Source of the DNA: Thelephora terrestris
Taxonomy: Eukaryota > Basidiomycota > Agaricomycetes > Thelephorales > Thelephoraceae
NCBI GenBank assembly: GCA_015956445.1
Contig: WIUZ02000017.1
Span: forward strand, 310,001 to 374,000
DNA: 64,000 nucleotides
Reading direction: 5' to 3'
Positions 25,001 to 36,494 of the stretch are shown piece after piece (position 1 is the first letter of the stretch; every line of letters starts with the position of its first letter). A program made the position numbers and the translations under genes. The notes below the pieces were generated by a model. It was not told the origin of the DNA and ran no database searches. It saw only the letters and a program-made list of their open reading frames with translations.

Positions 25001-26873
25001 TACCTCGTCCAACGGGCCGCCCCTATGCTCCCACCCACTCTCAGCGAGGAACTCTGCAGTCTCAACTTCGGAAAGGATCGTCTTGCTTTCTCTGTTATCT
25101 TCACCATGACGAAGGAAGCGAAGGTCACCAAGAAATGGTTCGGCCGCACTGTGATCAGGTCGTCTGCCCAACTTTCGTATGCGAATGCTCAGGACGTGAT
25201 CGATGGCAAACTCCTTGGGGGAGTTCCTGTCGCCCCTGAACACGACGCTTCGGCGATCGAGCACGACATCAAGATTCTGCATGAGATAGCGCGGGTCCTT
25301 AGGGAACGTCGATACAAGAACGGCGCCCTTGGCGCTGACACACCCAAACTGACCTTCGTCCTGGACGAGTCCGGCAGACCTATCGACTGCGATCAGTCCG
25401 CTTTCACCGAGTCCAATGCGCTGGTTCAGGAGGTACAGTGTGCCGACTACTTTTCATGTTGGCCAGGTTGACTCATGTTTATCCTAGCTCATGCTTCTCA
25501 CCAACGTCGCAGTCGCAGAACAAGTCGCTGTCAACTTCCCCGAACAAGCGCTCCTGCGTCGCAACGATCTTCCCCTCGAGCGACGACTCGTATGTGACTG
25601 CTTCCCCATTTTTCGTACAGTACACTAATCCACTGTACAGAAAGGATTCCAGGAGCGAGCTGAAGGTCTCGGATATATGATCGACATAACCTCTTCGGGT
25701 ACGATAATGAAATCCCTGGAAGCTGTTCAAGACCCCACTGTCAGGAAGACGCTTGAGTTGTTGTCCCGGAAGGCGACGACGAGGGCTAAGTACTTCTGCG
25801 CTGGCATGCTCGACATCGCGAAATACCAGCACTACACTCTCTCAGTCCCTCTCTACACCCATTTCACGTCTCCGATTCGTCGGTATGCGGATGTATTGGT
25901 ACATCGTCAACTTGATTCCATCCTCCAAGCTGGTGGCGAGCGTAAGTGGACCTTCATTAGATACATTCCAGATCAGCTAATTTTCCACCGTAGAACCCAA
26001 GTTTGCCTTGGACCGCGACGCTGTTGCCAAGGTTGCTCAGCAGTGTAATATGTACGGTAAACTTTCACCCAGATTTTGAACAGGGGATGATAACTTTCGC
26101 GTAAACAGCAAGAAGGAGTGTGCTCGACTTGCACAAGAGCAATCTGCCCATTTGTACCTCTGCGTACTCATTTCGGACTTGACTCAAAAGTATGGCCCTG
26201 TCGTGAGGCAAGCTCGAGTCGTCGGCGTCTTGGATGCTGCTTTCGATGTCTTGGTGCCCGAATTCGGTATCGAAAAGCGTGTGCACGTGGACCAGATGCC
26301 GATCGATGTAAGTTGACTGGAAAAGTCTCGCGAGGCTCTACTGATCTGCGCAATAGAACCACGTTTTCGACGAGCATACCAGGACCTTGCAAATCTACTG
26401 GTCGGACAGGGACGTCATTGGTTGGTTGGCCGAAAACAGCGACGACGAACATTTGAAGAAGGTTTATCGCACCGCCGAACACACCGCGGTTAAGATGGAG
26501 GTTGCTTCCAGGAATGTGAACGATGAACACGCCTTGTTTGAGGAGGATGACGAAGACGATGAGATTGTTATGGGAAGGACGAACCCGAAGGAAGACCACG
26601 AGGTCGTTGAAATCTCGAAGCAAAGAATGCTGTCCATGGCCAAGGTGGAGCCTGACTTTGAAGGATTGAGGACCCTTGCAGCTGGGCACAAAATACAGGA
26701 GATCAAGGAGCTGATGTCAGTTCCCGTACGTGTACTCCGTCACTCCTCACAGGACCTTTTTCTAATAACAGGGCAATCAGGTCATTGTCACAGCGGATCT
26801 TACCAAGAGCCCACCTGTTATCAAGGTCTACAGTGTCAACCCCTTCGCCCGACCGAGCGGCAAGAATAACTGA
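22029..26873 (+). CDS. SSD1: Ssd1/Dis3L2-family RNA-binding translational regulator
   Basis: The ATG at 22029 opens a long Gln/Asn/Gly/Ser-rich disordered N-terminus (about 500 aa). Then comes the Ssd1 signature FAPYLPQASLPPLL, with a cold-shock domain (VNKRNRSDAYVSTEVLDADI, CGSKDRNRALEGDIVAVELL), a Lys/Glu-rich linker and a second OB-like segment. The RNB domain begins at RRDLRQERVFTIDPATAKDLDDAL and continues through GVHVADVSYFVKP, KRATSVYLVQRAAPMLP and HFTSPIRRYADVLVHRQLD. The end is KVYSVNPFARPSGKN. Ssd1 binds selected mRNAs, many for cell-wall proteins, and represses their translation under control of the Cbk1 kinase. The four-Asp pattern of active RNase II enzymes (DPxxxxDxDD) is still present, so loss of nuclease activity cannot be read from that motif. 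Nine or so introns are needed; the frame appears intact. Confidence 0.9.
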
Positions 26874-27624
26874 ACGTTCCACACATTATCCCGTTTTTTT
26901 TTTCCTTTTCCACCTATTCCTTCCCAGTTGTACTATCACCCTGTCACGTTATTCGCGAACTGTCGCTCCCTCACGCCCCCCCGATTCTTGTAAGCGATAA
27001 AGAAGCAGTATGCTTCGTATTTCCTGTTCCCTTTCTCTCATGGATGCGTTTTCTCCCCTCTTGCAAATTCACTCGGATCTCCTTTCCTGCGGTTCGCTCG
27101 ACGCTGTAGGCTTGCTTTGCAACTTCACCTTTCCGTCGCGTAATCGTCCCCCTCCCAGCCTGTTGTACCGTGAATCTAATCCACCAATGCCCAAATTGTC
27201 ATTTCCAGTGTTTCATTGAGGGCATCTTACAACTTTCGTCTTCATGCCATTTCATTTCTTACGTCTTGTGGTCGCCAGGGTGAAGCATGCGCGAACAATC
27301 TGCATGTGCACAATGGTAAGAAACTGCCATTTAACGAAGCAACACCTGCAGAAAACGAGGACGCGATGACATAAGCTACTGCTATGAAAGGCCGTTTGAT
27401 TGGTCGTGCCCGGGACAATACAAAGGGAATGGGATGTCGGGGAGTCATAAGTGGGTCATTATAGGGACGAGTGAGGATGGAAAGCGATGAAAGCAATCAC
27501 AACGAACGGGATGAAAAACTGAGGATCTAAACGAGGGTTACGGCAGCACGGAACATCAAGATGCAAGGAAAGAAAATTAAAGGCAAACAAAGGATCAAGA
27601 AACCAAAAAATGACCTAAAACTGC
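26874..27624. other. Convergent 3' region between SSD1 and BTB gene
   Basis: This gap lies between two gene ends. Just after the SSD1 stop there is a pyrimidine-rich run with eight or more T. Open frames here have no family resemblance. It probably consists of the two 3' UTRs. Confidence 0.5.
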
Positions 27625-29249
27625 CTATAGCCAGGCAGGGCTAGGGCGAGCTTTCATCGTCATCGATGGATCATTCCGCAACGCACTGGTAGATTTCGAG
27701 GACGGCAAGGGATGAACGTTGGAGTACGACTTTCCGTGGCCGCGCAGCTGGGTCAGGCACGGGGTAGGTGTGGGGGTCGCGGTCGACTCGTGCCTGGAAC
27801 CTTCTCTGGAGGAAGGGGCGCTTGAATTCGGCGTGGGTATGCATGTGTCGTACTCCATCTCCTTCGGATCTTCTGTTAATTGATGGACGCTGTGCGTCGA
27901 TAAGTCCTTCGGCCGCATCCCGAGTTGATGGTGGCTCTGAGCGTGTGAGATGGAGGGCCGTTTGGACGATCTCACTGAAGCCGAGGTGACGGAGTTTGTG
28001 GACTTGGAGGAACAGGTGACGGGAGTATATTTGCTGAGTTCCTCTGTGCACAGCCTGGACAACTCCTCGAGGTTGAGGAAGTTGGCTTCGTCTCGAAGCT
28101 CGAGAAGGGTTTCGGCCCTTCCCGGAGGTGAATTGTATGAGATCCTAACGGCTCGTGGGAGAACACTTGATTGATCAGGTGAGGTGGGGGTGCGGAGGTA
28201 GGACAGGATGTGTGTGTATCTAGAACGAGAACCGAGTCCGGTGGGTGAATATTGAACGGGAGAGGGGAACACGTGGCAACTTACGGAGCACTGGGACGAT
28301 CCAGAAACACATGGAGCGAGGCAGGTGTGGGGGAAAGCAAACCGGAGGCCGAGATGTGATTCACGAAAATCGAATTGATCGAGTCCAAATTTTCCTCGAT
28401 CCCACTCGATTGTGAATAGACAGAGCTTGCTTCTGAATGTTGCTTCTTTCGCGCTTCCGTCAAGATCTTTGAGAAGTATCCGGTGAAATGACAACGTTCA
28501 TACGAGATGAGGGTAGCCATGGTCGTCTTAAATGACTCTGTACTCGTCTCGAGAGTAATGATAGTCTTCTTTGGATCAATTGGAAGCGACGGAACGGTAG
28601 ATAGCAGAATCGGATCAAAGGGCGGAAGAGGGAGTGCAGGAAGTGCCGGTTCCACGGGGGGGACCATAGAGTCCTCGTTTAATGAGGCAGGATATGAAGC
28701 TTTGGACCTTGACGGGGAAGGTACGGGTCGGGGAACCTGGGGAAGCGGTATCTGGGGTGGGGGTTTCATTACCGGCTTGGTAGGTGACCTGGGCGGAGCC
28801 CGAGACAGTTCTGGTAGAGGCGGCAATGGGGGACTCGTGGGAGGTGAAGGACACGGATTCCGTGAAAAGTAGCCGTCCGTCTGTGACCGCTGCGTTTCCG
28901 TCGAACGCTTTGGACGCGAATCGCTGTGCTCGGAGCTACCTTCTCTCGACCTTTCTTTTTCCTTCTGCATGAAGGTGAGAGCTTCCTGAGGTGTTCGCAC
29001 GATGGTCACGGTCGGTGCTTGTTCGACGCGACCGAAGACGTCGTTGAGCTTGGGCTCGGATATCCGAAGGGGAGGAGAAGCAGCGGTATACGGAGCTTTG
29101 TTGGACTTATTTCCCGACAGCCAGGACATTGTACCAGACAACGAAGACTGTTTGGACTTGTGAGATTTGACGGAAGCCTGTCTCTTGTGAGACGGAACGT
29201 CGATGGGGGTTGGGTAAGATATTGAGCTCGACGGGTGATGGTGAGGCAT
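27625..29249 (-). CDS. BTB/POZ-domain protein with disordered flanks
   Basis: The gene starts at the ATG at 29249 (MPHHHPSSSISYPTP) and ends at 27625, with one intron recognised (GTAAGT...TTCTAG, near 28217-28283). The first ~230 residues are Ser/Pro/basic and disordered, with PPLPPLPEL and PPPQIPLPQVPRP repeats that could bind SH3 or WW domains. A BTB-like fold follows: IITLETSTESFKTTMATLIS, a variable insert, ASLHVFLDRPSAP, then YTHILSYLRTP and LLELRDEANFLNLEELSRLC. This is the T1/KCTD kind of BTB in a basidiomycete-type context. The C-terminal ~150 residues are again Ser-rich. It may be a cullin-3 adaptor or a scaffold; no target is evident. Confidence 0.75.
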
Positions 29250-29443
29250 TGCGGAGACCGTGGAGGAGAATAAGAAGAGCGGGAAAGAAAGCGACCGAGG
29301 GCAAAGATATCCTGTTTTTATTTTATTTTTCCGTAAACAATGATTGGCACGGGTGGACCAACTGAAAGAACAATAGGACCGAGTGCAAGCGCTTATTTCA
29401 TTCTCGATCAAATGCCGCCTTTGTAATCCACGTGACCATACAA
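29250..29443. promoter_or_regulatory. Bidirectional promoter, BTB gene and Rpr2-type gene
   Basis: Only 194 bp separate the two diverging start codons, so both promoters must share this segment. An A/T-rich block (TTTTTATTTTATTTTTCC, near 29313) lies inside. Confidence 0.55.
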
Positions 29444-30043
29444 ATGTCTTCGCAACACCTCGCTGTCCCATTGACCCTCCAATCTATTTCCCCTACGCTC
29501 GCGGCCTTTCATGTAAACCGAATGGGGCTCCACCTTCGCTCCGGAGGAGAAGAAGAGGAAAAGGAGAGAGAACGGGTCATCGACGATCTCAAAAATACCC
29601 ACTGCTCGGGATGCGGGAGGTTTCAACTCGATGGGTCGGCCGACACTAGACTCGTTCGAGACAATAAACACCGATCCACATCCGTTATCTTGCAGAAATC
29701 CTGCAGGTCTTGTGGCCTTACCCGACGAACCCCTCTCGTAAAAGGCGGTGCGGTCCCCCTCAAAAACCATCGGAAGCGCAACCAACAGAGTTCGAACTGT
29801 AACCCCCCCGGAACAAGATCGGAGATGGAGGGAAAAGCGACGCGGACTCAAACGCCACCAATTGCACCTGCTCCACCGCAGTTAAAGGTTCGAGAGCCTG
29901 CGACTTCTGCATCAGATGGGACGAAGAAATCGAAGAACCGAAAGGCGAGATCCGGATTGCAAGAGTTGTTAGAGAGGAAAAGGAAACAGGATCAAGTGAA
30001 CTCTGCAGGCACATCCCTAGCCTCGTTTCTTCAAGCGCTATGA
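29444..30043 (+). CDS. RNase P/MRP subunit, Rpr2/Snm1/Rpp21 family
   Basis: This single-exon gene encodes about 199 aa from the ATG at 29444; a GTG 12 nt upstream is in frame but unlikely as a start. The zinc-ribbon is clear: HCSGCGRFQ (about residues 52-60), then about 30 residues on SCRSCGLTRRTP, giving the four Cys of the Rpr2 domain. Upstream lies the helical QSISPTLAAFHVNRMG segment. The C-terminus KARSGLQELLERKRKQ...GTSLASFLQAL resembles fungal Snm1/Rpr2-type tails. Such subunits bind the catalytic RNA of nuclear RNase P (tRNA 5' maturation) or RNase MRP (rRNA processing). Sequence alone does not decide between Rpr2 and Snm1. Confidence 0.78.
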   Translation: MSSQHLAVPLTLQSISPTLAAFHVNRMGLHLRSGGEEEEKERERVIDDLKNTHCSGCGRFQLDGSADTRLVRDNKHRSTSVILQKSCRSCGLTRRTPLVKGGAVPLKNHRKRNQQSSNCNPPGTRSEMEGKATRTQTPPIAPAPPQLKVREPATSASDGTKKSKNRKARSGLQELLERKRKQDQVNSAGTSLASFLQAL

Positions 30044-30188
30044 AATAAGATTTGTTATCACCCACGTAACATTCACCCCTTCGTGTTGTGCACGAAGTCT
30101 CCAGGCCGTTGGGTCCATGCGGACACGTTGTCAAAAATAGAGTCACAAAGAGGGTAGATTGCCGTGGGATACAAGAAACCGGTCAAGA

Positions 30189-30678
30189 TCATCGCTGCTG
30201 AGGTGCCCAAAGGTCGTATAGTTCCCTGTCTGCAGGGTCGAAACACGTCAACAGCGCAGGGTCGGCCCTCAAGGTGACCCTCTTGACGCTTGTAGGTGTG
30301 TCCAATGTACTCGTTATGCTGCCATATGAAAGCCCTCCCGGGATTATGCGTGGCGAGGTCGCGGATCCAGGATTAACATCCGTATTCGTCTGTGAACACG
30401 CAGTGAGCATGGCTTGGAGCTGGCTTTCATACGAGCTCAAACCTTGTCTGGAGTAGTGAATGTCCCCACCCTGCTTCTGAAACTTTGCTCTGGCGTTCCT
30501 AACAAAAATGGGAAAGATTTTCAAGCCTCAACTGCGCCTGTCCTCGCCCTGAAACTCACCTGGAGTCGACATCATAGTAGTACGTGACAGGGGCAGTGTG
30601 ACCCACTTTCCGTAAAGAAGTGACCTCAGGCGTCACAGTAACGCTGATAACCCACTTCCGCTCACAAACGATGAACAT
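30189..30678 (-). CDS. Small conserved-looking protein of unknown function
   Basis: Two exons are inferred. The start at 30678 gives MFIVCERKWVISVTVTPEV up to YYYDVDS, then a 62-nt intron with GTGAGT donor, then RNARAKFQKQGGDIHYSRQG through LYDLWAPQQR and a stop at 30189. The protein is about 142 aa with no transmembrane helix or known motif. It could carry a small alpha/beta domain. Its start codon lies within 8 bp of the VID27 start codon on the other strand, so the two coding regions overlap head to head. That makes the 5' end suspect: either transcription is overlapping or the true start lies elsewhere. I do not recognise the family. Confidence 0.5.
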
Positions 30679-33628
30679 CTTCAAAGCTCGTAAGTGATCA
30701 AGCAGTTAATTTCCCCTCAAATACTGATAAGGATCCCGTGGAATAGTCGTGGGGAGGGTGTGGCGTAAGTTTTCTCTAGTTCCGTACTTGTTTCTCAAAG
30801 AAATTAACGACCCATTGGGCCACAGATGATACAAATGCAACGGAACTGGTCAAGATATCCACGGGCCAGCTACATCTAGTACGCCCGGGGAACATCAGAA
30901 CTTCCAGAGAATGCATGTTCGTCAAACTTGATGACTTTGTGGATGGAGCCAGCTGATTTGTCCGCAGCTACAATGACGCCATGGCCACCATCCGTCGTGT
31001 TCCTTCCGTCGAGCACAACTTTCAACTCGTTGTGACGCGAGTATACGAGGAGGAGGAACTGTTAGAGGACGAGGATGAAAGTGCGTCACCAAGATTCCTA
31101 CCGTTCCGTTAACCCCGCTGACCCACCGACCAGCGGACGAGGAGCGCGTGTTTCTTATCGGAGAGGAGTTGGAGTTCAGGACCGGTCAGACAGAAGGGGA
31201 GCCCACATTCGTGTGGCGAGATCTGGAAGGCGGTGTCGATGAGTTCTTTGAATTCGTGGCAACCGGAACGAATGAACCGACACAGGCCCTCTTCGAGACG
31301 TGCATGTACAGAGCAATGTATGAAAGAAAATACAAGAAAGAGGCTGATCACCTCAATGACACTGCCTTTCAGGAGTTTATCTACAGGTGAGTACCCTCAC
31401 CACTCAATCTCAGGGCACAAACTCATTTCATATGGCAAGACCTCCCGCAGAGAAGAAGCAGAAACCCAAACAATCGTCTTCGCGAAAGAAACCGTCCGAG
31501 TCCGATGCCGCTGCCTCGATAACTTCAAAGATGCAATCTCTTGCCGTCTCATCTGAATCTTCCTCGTCTCAAACTTCCGCTACCACCTCTTCTTCCATCG
31601 AAACTACTTCACCCTTTGACTCTTATACAACCCTAGTCGACGAAGAAGCGGAGCTTCATCTCTGGGATCGTGAGAAAGGGTACTTTATCAAACAACACGA
31701 CGGCCGGGCCACAATCGCTGGCCTACCCACCAACTCCAAGACCAACGGTTATTCCTACTGGATCATTGCACGGTCGACCAAAGGCGACGACGGCGGTCGC
31801 GTTGTTTTGTGGCACAAAATCGATCCCGATATGAACCAGAGGTGGTCAACAAAGGTTTGGTCGTTAACGTGGAATCACATGAACGAAAGTGGGATCCAGT
31901 CGAGCTGGTGCTTCAGGTTCCTCGCTCAGGAGTCGTACGCGATCTTTCAAGAACAGTTTACGAGAGCGCTGTGGGAAAGCTTACATCAAGTACCGTGGTC
32001 AACCTCGAAGGTGGGTCATCTGTGTATATTAGGGTGCTGCGATTGACATGTTGGAAGCCTGATGAACAAGCATATGCGCTACGATCGAACGAAGATGTCG
32101 AGATGTACGACCTTGAGGATGAGGAGGGGGAGGAGGAAGCGGTGATGGACGAACTCGACGGTAACATGAAATGATGACAGGTTTACCGCGAGGACTAACG
32201 TCAGTTTTTCCAGCCGAAGACTCGGAGGAAGAGGAAGCGGAACAAGACGAGGAAGAAGACGGATGGCCCGAAGAGCTCACAAAGGGAGACAAGAACTCCC
32301 AGCTTGCTGTTGGGTTCAAAGGAGATCGGTCATACGTCGTACGCGGTAATAACCTCGGGGTGTTCCGACATGCGGGGGACCAGGACAAAGTCGAGTATTA
32401 TGCGACGATTGGGAATATCGCCAACACAAAGGGCAAGAAATTCAATCCAAAGAAGGTGCGGCAAGCGGCGGTACCTCACGTTTTGCTTACTGAACGTACA
32501 TCGACAGGTCATGCTACACGACTCGGACAACAAGATGATCTTGTTCGACGAAGCCGCCCCGAATTCGCTGTTCTCCTTGGACATTGAGAGAGGTAAGGTT
32601 GTAGAAGAGTGGAAGGTGGACGATTACGTTCCCGTCAACCACATCGCGCCGAAGGAAAAGTACGCGCAGACGACGGGAGAGCAGACGGTCGTCGGTATCT
32701 CTGGAAACGCGTTGTACAGGATCGACCCCCGACTGTCCGGGAACAAGATGGTACAAAACGAGATGAAGCAGTACACGACAAAGACGAAGTTCTCGGCTGT
32801 GACCACGACCAGTGCTGGGAAACTGGCTGTAGCCGGAGACAAGGGGGATATCAGGCTGTTCGACACGATCGGAAAGAACGCGAAGACGGCGCTGCCAGCG
32901 TTGGGTGATCCGATCCTTGGGATAGACGTCTCTGGTGATGGACGGTGGATCGTGGCTACGACCAAGACGTATCTGCTGTTGATCGACACGATGATTGGTG
33001 ACGGAAAGCACGCGGGAAGTCTGGGATTCGACAGGGCGTTCCCCGCCGATGCGAAACCGATACCGAGGAGGTTGCAGTTGAGAGCTGAGCACGTTGCGTA
33101 CATGAACGACTCGATATCGTTTACCCCCGCGAGGTAGGTCGGTGTGTGTGTTATTGCAAGAGTTGGCGCTGACCGGAAGGACGCGTTCAGATTCAATATG
33201 GGAGAGAACCAGGAGGAGAACGCGATCGTAACTTCTACCGGGGAGTACGTGGTCGCGTGGGACTTTAATAAGGTCAAGAAGGGGCAGCTGGATAAATATC
33301 ACATCAAGAAGTGAGTTTTCTCTGATTGGAGCCGACGACCGCTTATCTCCCGGGGGTTCTTTCGTACGTTTATTATAGGTACGAAGATCGTGTGGTGCAA
33401 GACAACTTCAAGTTTGGGGATGACAAGGAGATCGTACGTGCTAGTTCGGCGGCCGGCTTGGAAGGGATGCGAACGAGCTGACACGCTGCGATTTTTTGAC
33501 AGATCGTGGCTTTACAGAATAACGTTCTGGCGTTAAACAAGAAGCAATTGAAACGGCCGACGCGGGCATCGCTAGCACCTGGCCAACTGGCCCCGAGCCG
33601 TTCAAATATCGTCAATAGTCCGTGGTGA
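30671..33628 (+). CDS. VID27: Vid27 family protein
   Basis: The start ATG at 30671 gives MNIFKALVGRVWHDTNATEL after two introns that isolate an 18-nt microexon. The third junction gives ECIYNDAMATIRRVP. The N-terminal half contains LIGEELEFRTG and a PH-like segment (YSYWIIARSTKGD...WSTKVWSLTWNHMNESGIQS, ALWESLHQVPW). An acidic linker follows (NEDVEMYDLEDEEGEEEA). The C-terminal half is a beta-propeller-like domain (VMLHDSDNKMILFDEAAPNS, GKLAVAGDKGDIRLFDTIGK, STGEYVVAWDFNKVKKGQ). The end is LAPSRSNIVNSPW. Vid27 is a cytoplasmic protein first linked in yeast to vacuolar import and degradation of fructose-1,6-bisphosphatase; its molecular role is poorly known. About ten introns keep frame and the gene looks intact. 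Confidence 0.88.
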
Positions 33629-33840
33629 TTGCGAAGGTACTTTGTCGTTTACAGGTTTTTAAAAAGTAGTAAGGTATCAAGAATAAACTCGTCCTCATGT
33701 AGTATAGGCAGGCGTATCGTACAAGGGTATGAAAGCGAGGTGAGATGCGGGAAGGAAGAATACAAGCGTCGGGAAACATACAAATGGTGATGCGGAGTAT
33801 ATGAGACAGATAGCGATAGATTAGATTTTGTGGGGTATGG

Positions 33841-34652
33841 CTATTTGGGTCTGGTAGCGACCCATTGCCATTCTTTAAAGTCGATATACCACTTGGCGAC
33901 AAGAGAGTCCTTTGTGAGAAAGCCCTCTCGGCGAAGCAAAGAGCCGAGAGCGAAGATCTCGGGCCTCCTGCCGTCCAATTCGCGGTCGAGGGTATAATTC
34001 GAAGTTAGGGCGATGATGACCGGTTCCCTGGTATGGCAAGTCAACTGAATATAAGGCTTGAAGGTTTTTGCGCCGGACCGTTGGGCGAAATACAGCAACG
34101 CGCCCGTTACGGTCTCGGTGTAGTCGAAGACCCAGTGACCGTTGATGTCTGTGGTGGAGCGCTGGAAGCCTTCGATGGCGCACCACTCGAGCAGTTTGTC
34201 TTCGTCGATCGGCCAGCCGAGGTGGAGGATCGGGGGGAGTTGACGGGTGGCGTCGTTTGGAACGAGGCAAAGGGGCATTGATTTTAGAGGTTCTGCTTCT
34301 GATGCGATTTTGTATGGCTGGTCAGATGGACAGGGGAGAAGTGAGCTGTCATCAACGGTTGCGCTTCCCCGATGAGTTGGGGTTGTGGGTTACGGATGCT
34401 CACGTCTGAGACCACGGCGGGTGCGTATGGGAACACGAGCTGGATCACCCGTTTTTTTTGTCGCTGGTGCCGTGGGGTCGGGGTTGATTCTGAGCCGACG
34501 GATGATTCGGAACTGGACATGCGAGAGATCGTGCCGCGGGTGGTCGAGACGGCAGAGACGGATAAGCTCATCGTACTGGCGCGGGAGCGGCGAGCGGGAG
34601 GAGGAGAGCTGGAGGAGCTACTGCTCGAGGTCTCTGATGAGGCTGACCGCAT
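33841..34652 (-). CDS. Unknown protein with Ser-rich N-terminus
   Basis: Two exons (34404-34652 and 33841-34317) join across an 86-nt intron with a GTGAGC donor and CTGACCAG acceptor to give ...VFPYAPAVVSD-PYKIASEAEPL.... The product is about 241 aa. The first ~60 residues are almost wholly Ser/Arg/Pro. The rest is a compact alpha/beta-looking domain with LHLGWPIDEDKLLEWCAIEGF, GHWVFDYTETVTGALLYFAQ, PVIIALTSNYTLDRELDGRR and VAKWYIDFKEWQWVA. No catalytic motif is evident. The ORF is long, uninterrupted and well spliced, so I take it as a real gene of a fungal-specific family that I do not recognise. Confidence 0.6.
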
Positions 34653-35584
34653 AGTAGTAGTTGGATTCTGGTTGATAGACTGAGGATTGCAGATGCGCCT
34701 CGGAGGAGGAGAGCCAGTTGGGGGAATTGGACTTTGCGAAAACCGACATCTGGGAGGCGAGTGGGGTTTGTTCTTATAAAGTACGCGGTTCTAGTGTCCC
34801 GGGGTTCGAGGGTGTACGTCAGTTGATGGAATGGGAATCTGAACATTTGGACGTACTTACCCGCTCACCGCCTAAAGGATGCAGTGGGGGGAGGGATGGA
34901 TATCAATGTTGCGTTAATAGAGAAGGGAGGCTCGACCGATCCGGAGTTCCAGTGTTATTAAGCTTCTTTAGGATACCTTGGCAGAGCGGAGGAATATGGA
35001 GAGAGAGAGAGAATCACCACGAAGCGATGGAGGGTGGTCGCCGTCGGTCTCTGAGGTTACGGTAAATCCCCGTTGGCAGTCTGGATGCGGCGGAGCACCG
35101 GAACCTGTGCAAGCCATTGCCACTTCAGGGAGAAGCCAAAATAGACACGCGTTTGTTGTGGCTCACGGGTCCGAGGCTATTCGCCAAAGAACAGCGCCTC
35201 CGTTCCCGTCCTCTCTAACCGCAGATCGCCAATCGGGCCCAGCAGTAAGGAAAAGCACCGAAGGCACGAGCATGGGAAGGAAGACGGATGCAGAACTTTG
35301 ATTCCAGTGGGAATTCTCCCTCCTCGAAGTATTTTTTATGGACTTGTCACCATGCCAAAGTAAAATTCAGTACAAGGCGGTTAAACTTGCCGGTATCAAA
35401 GTGTTCCCCGTTCAAGCCTTTCTGATTTATTGCATCAGACGAAGTCACGAAGACTGCGAGAAGCGCCGTTGTGGCTGAGGCAATCGCCGGACTGTGGGCG
35501 GGACTAGATGAAGGATCTCCATCACCTTTTTCAGATAAAGGTACCTCCGTCTAGGCACCGTCTCCGTTTTGGGCAACAGCCTCG
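34653..35584. other. Intergenic with a short (GA)n repeat
   Basis: This 0.9-kb stretch holds the promoter of the unknown Ser-rich gene and a GAGAGAGAGAGAGA dinucleotide run near 34999. No gene could be supported. Confidence 0.45.
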
Positions 35585-36172
35585 ATGATGGGCTGGATCC
35601 TTCTCGTGTCTCACCCAGTAAGGTGCGCGATAGAAGAGGCGAGTCGTTGAGTCGAGGTAGGGAAGCTCAGGCTGCCCGAATCGTCCGTTACGATGCCATC
35701 AAGGGTAGGGGAGAATCGCACGAGACGTTACTCAGCAATCCAACTCCCCTCGTCTTGATCCGTTCAAATTCTGGGCGATCTATCGCCGTTACGCCTCTCT
35801 GTATTTCGTGTCCGGCGCGCGGCCGGAGTTGAACACGCTCGAGGTCTGGAGTGCCTCAGCGAGCACTTTGGGAACGTGAGCTCTTCGCTCCTTTCTGGCG
35901 CTGTATTATCGTGTTCCAGGTCACCGAGCTTGATATATAAGCCCGGTCGTCCATTCGTGTTCTCCCGTAAATCCCGGTCATTCAAACCCGTGGTCGCTGG
36001 AATCTTCAATTTCAAGATTGCATACGCTGTGTGTCAATCACAAATCTTGGTCGTGAACCTAACAAACCTTGTCTTCCCGGATGAACTCGTTCTCGCGGGG
36101 GAACTCTTAGAACCTTCGAGACACCCCGACGTTTGCGCCCGTACGTTCTATCTCCTCAAGTTTGGTCGGTGA
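35585..36172 (+). pseudogene. Decayed tandem copy of the AP-1 sigma adaptin gene
   Basis: Several pieces in order match the intact sigma gene 0.9 kb downstream. MGWILLVSHP at 35588 (intact [11 protein letters not shown]) is followed by a GTAAGG donor at the same position as the intact exon-1 donor. IYRRYASLYFVSGARPELNTLEVW at 35778-35847 compares with the intact [14 protein letters not shown]...NELATLEIV. An HFGN-GTGAGC exon edge follows. ELDI, then IFNFKIAYAV and, across an intron, DELVLAGELLEPSRH compare with [26 protein letters not shown]. The reading frame shifts between EVW and HFGN, extra sequence separates ELDI from IFNF, the second exon is barely recognisable, and the C-terminal exon is missing. 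I conclude it is a tandem duplicate of a host gene that has lost coding ability. Confidence 0.68.
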
Positions 36173-36494
36173 TTCTTTCTCTCGCAAGCCTGGCATCCGA
36201 TGTGGGGAAGATTGGGAGAGAGGAATCATCACGACGTCTTGTCCACGCTCGAACGTGTGCTGGGATGGGGAGCTTATGATCTGACACCGGCTGTACGAGC
36301 CACCGTTGAGAATAGTCTTCTTGCTTGTATTAGATATACCCACGTTTCTTGTGCTAGCAGCAGTCCTCGTACCTGTGTCGTCTCCATTCGCTGTCCCCCG
36401 ATACGACGCCGATAGTATTCGGAAACACTGATCGAGATCGAAGGCCCGGAAGCGGCGTCAAGGCTCTCAACCCAGAGCGCACACACGATTTCGA

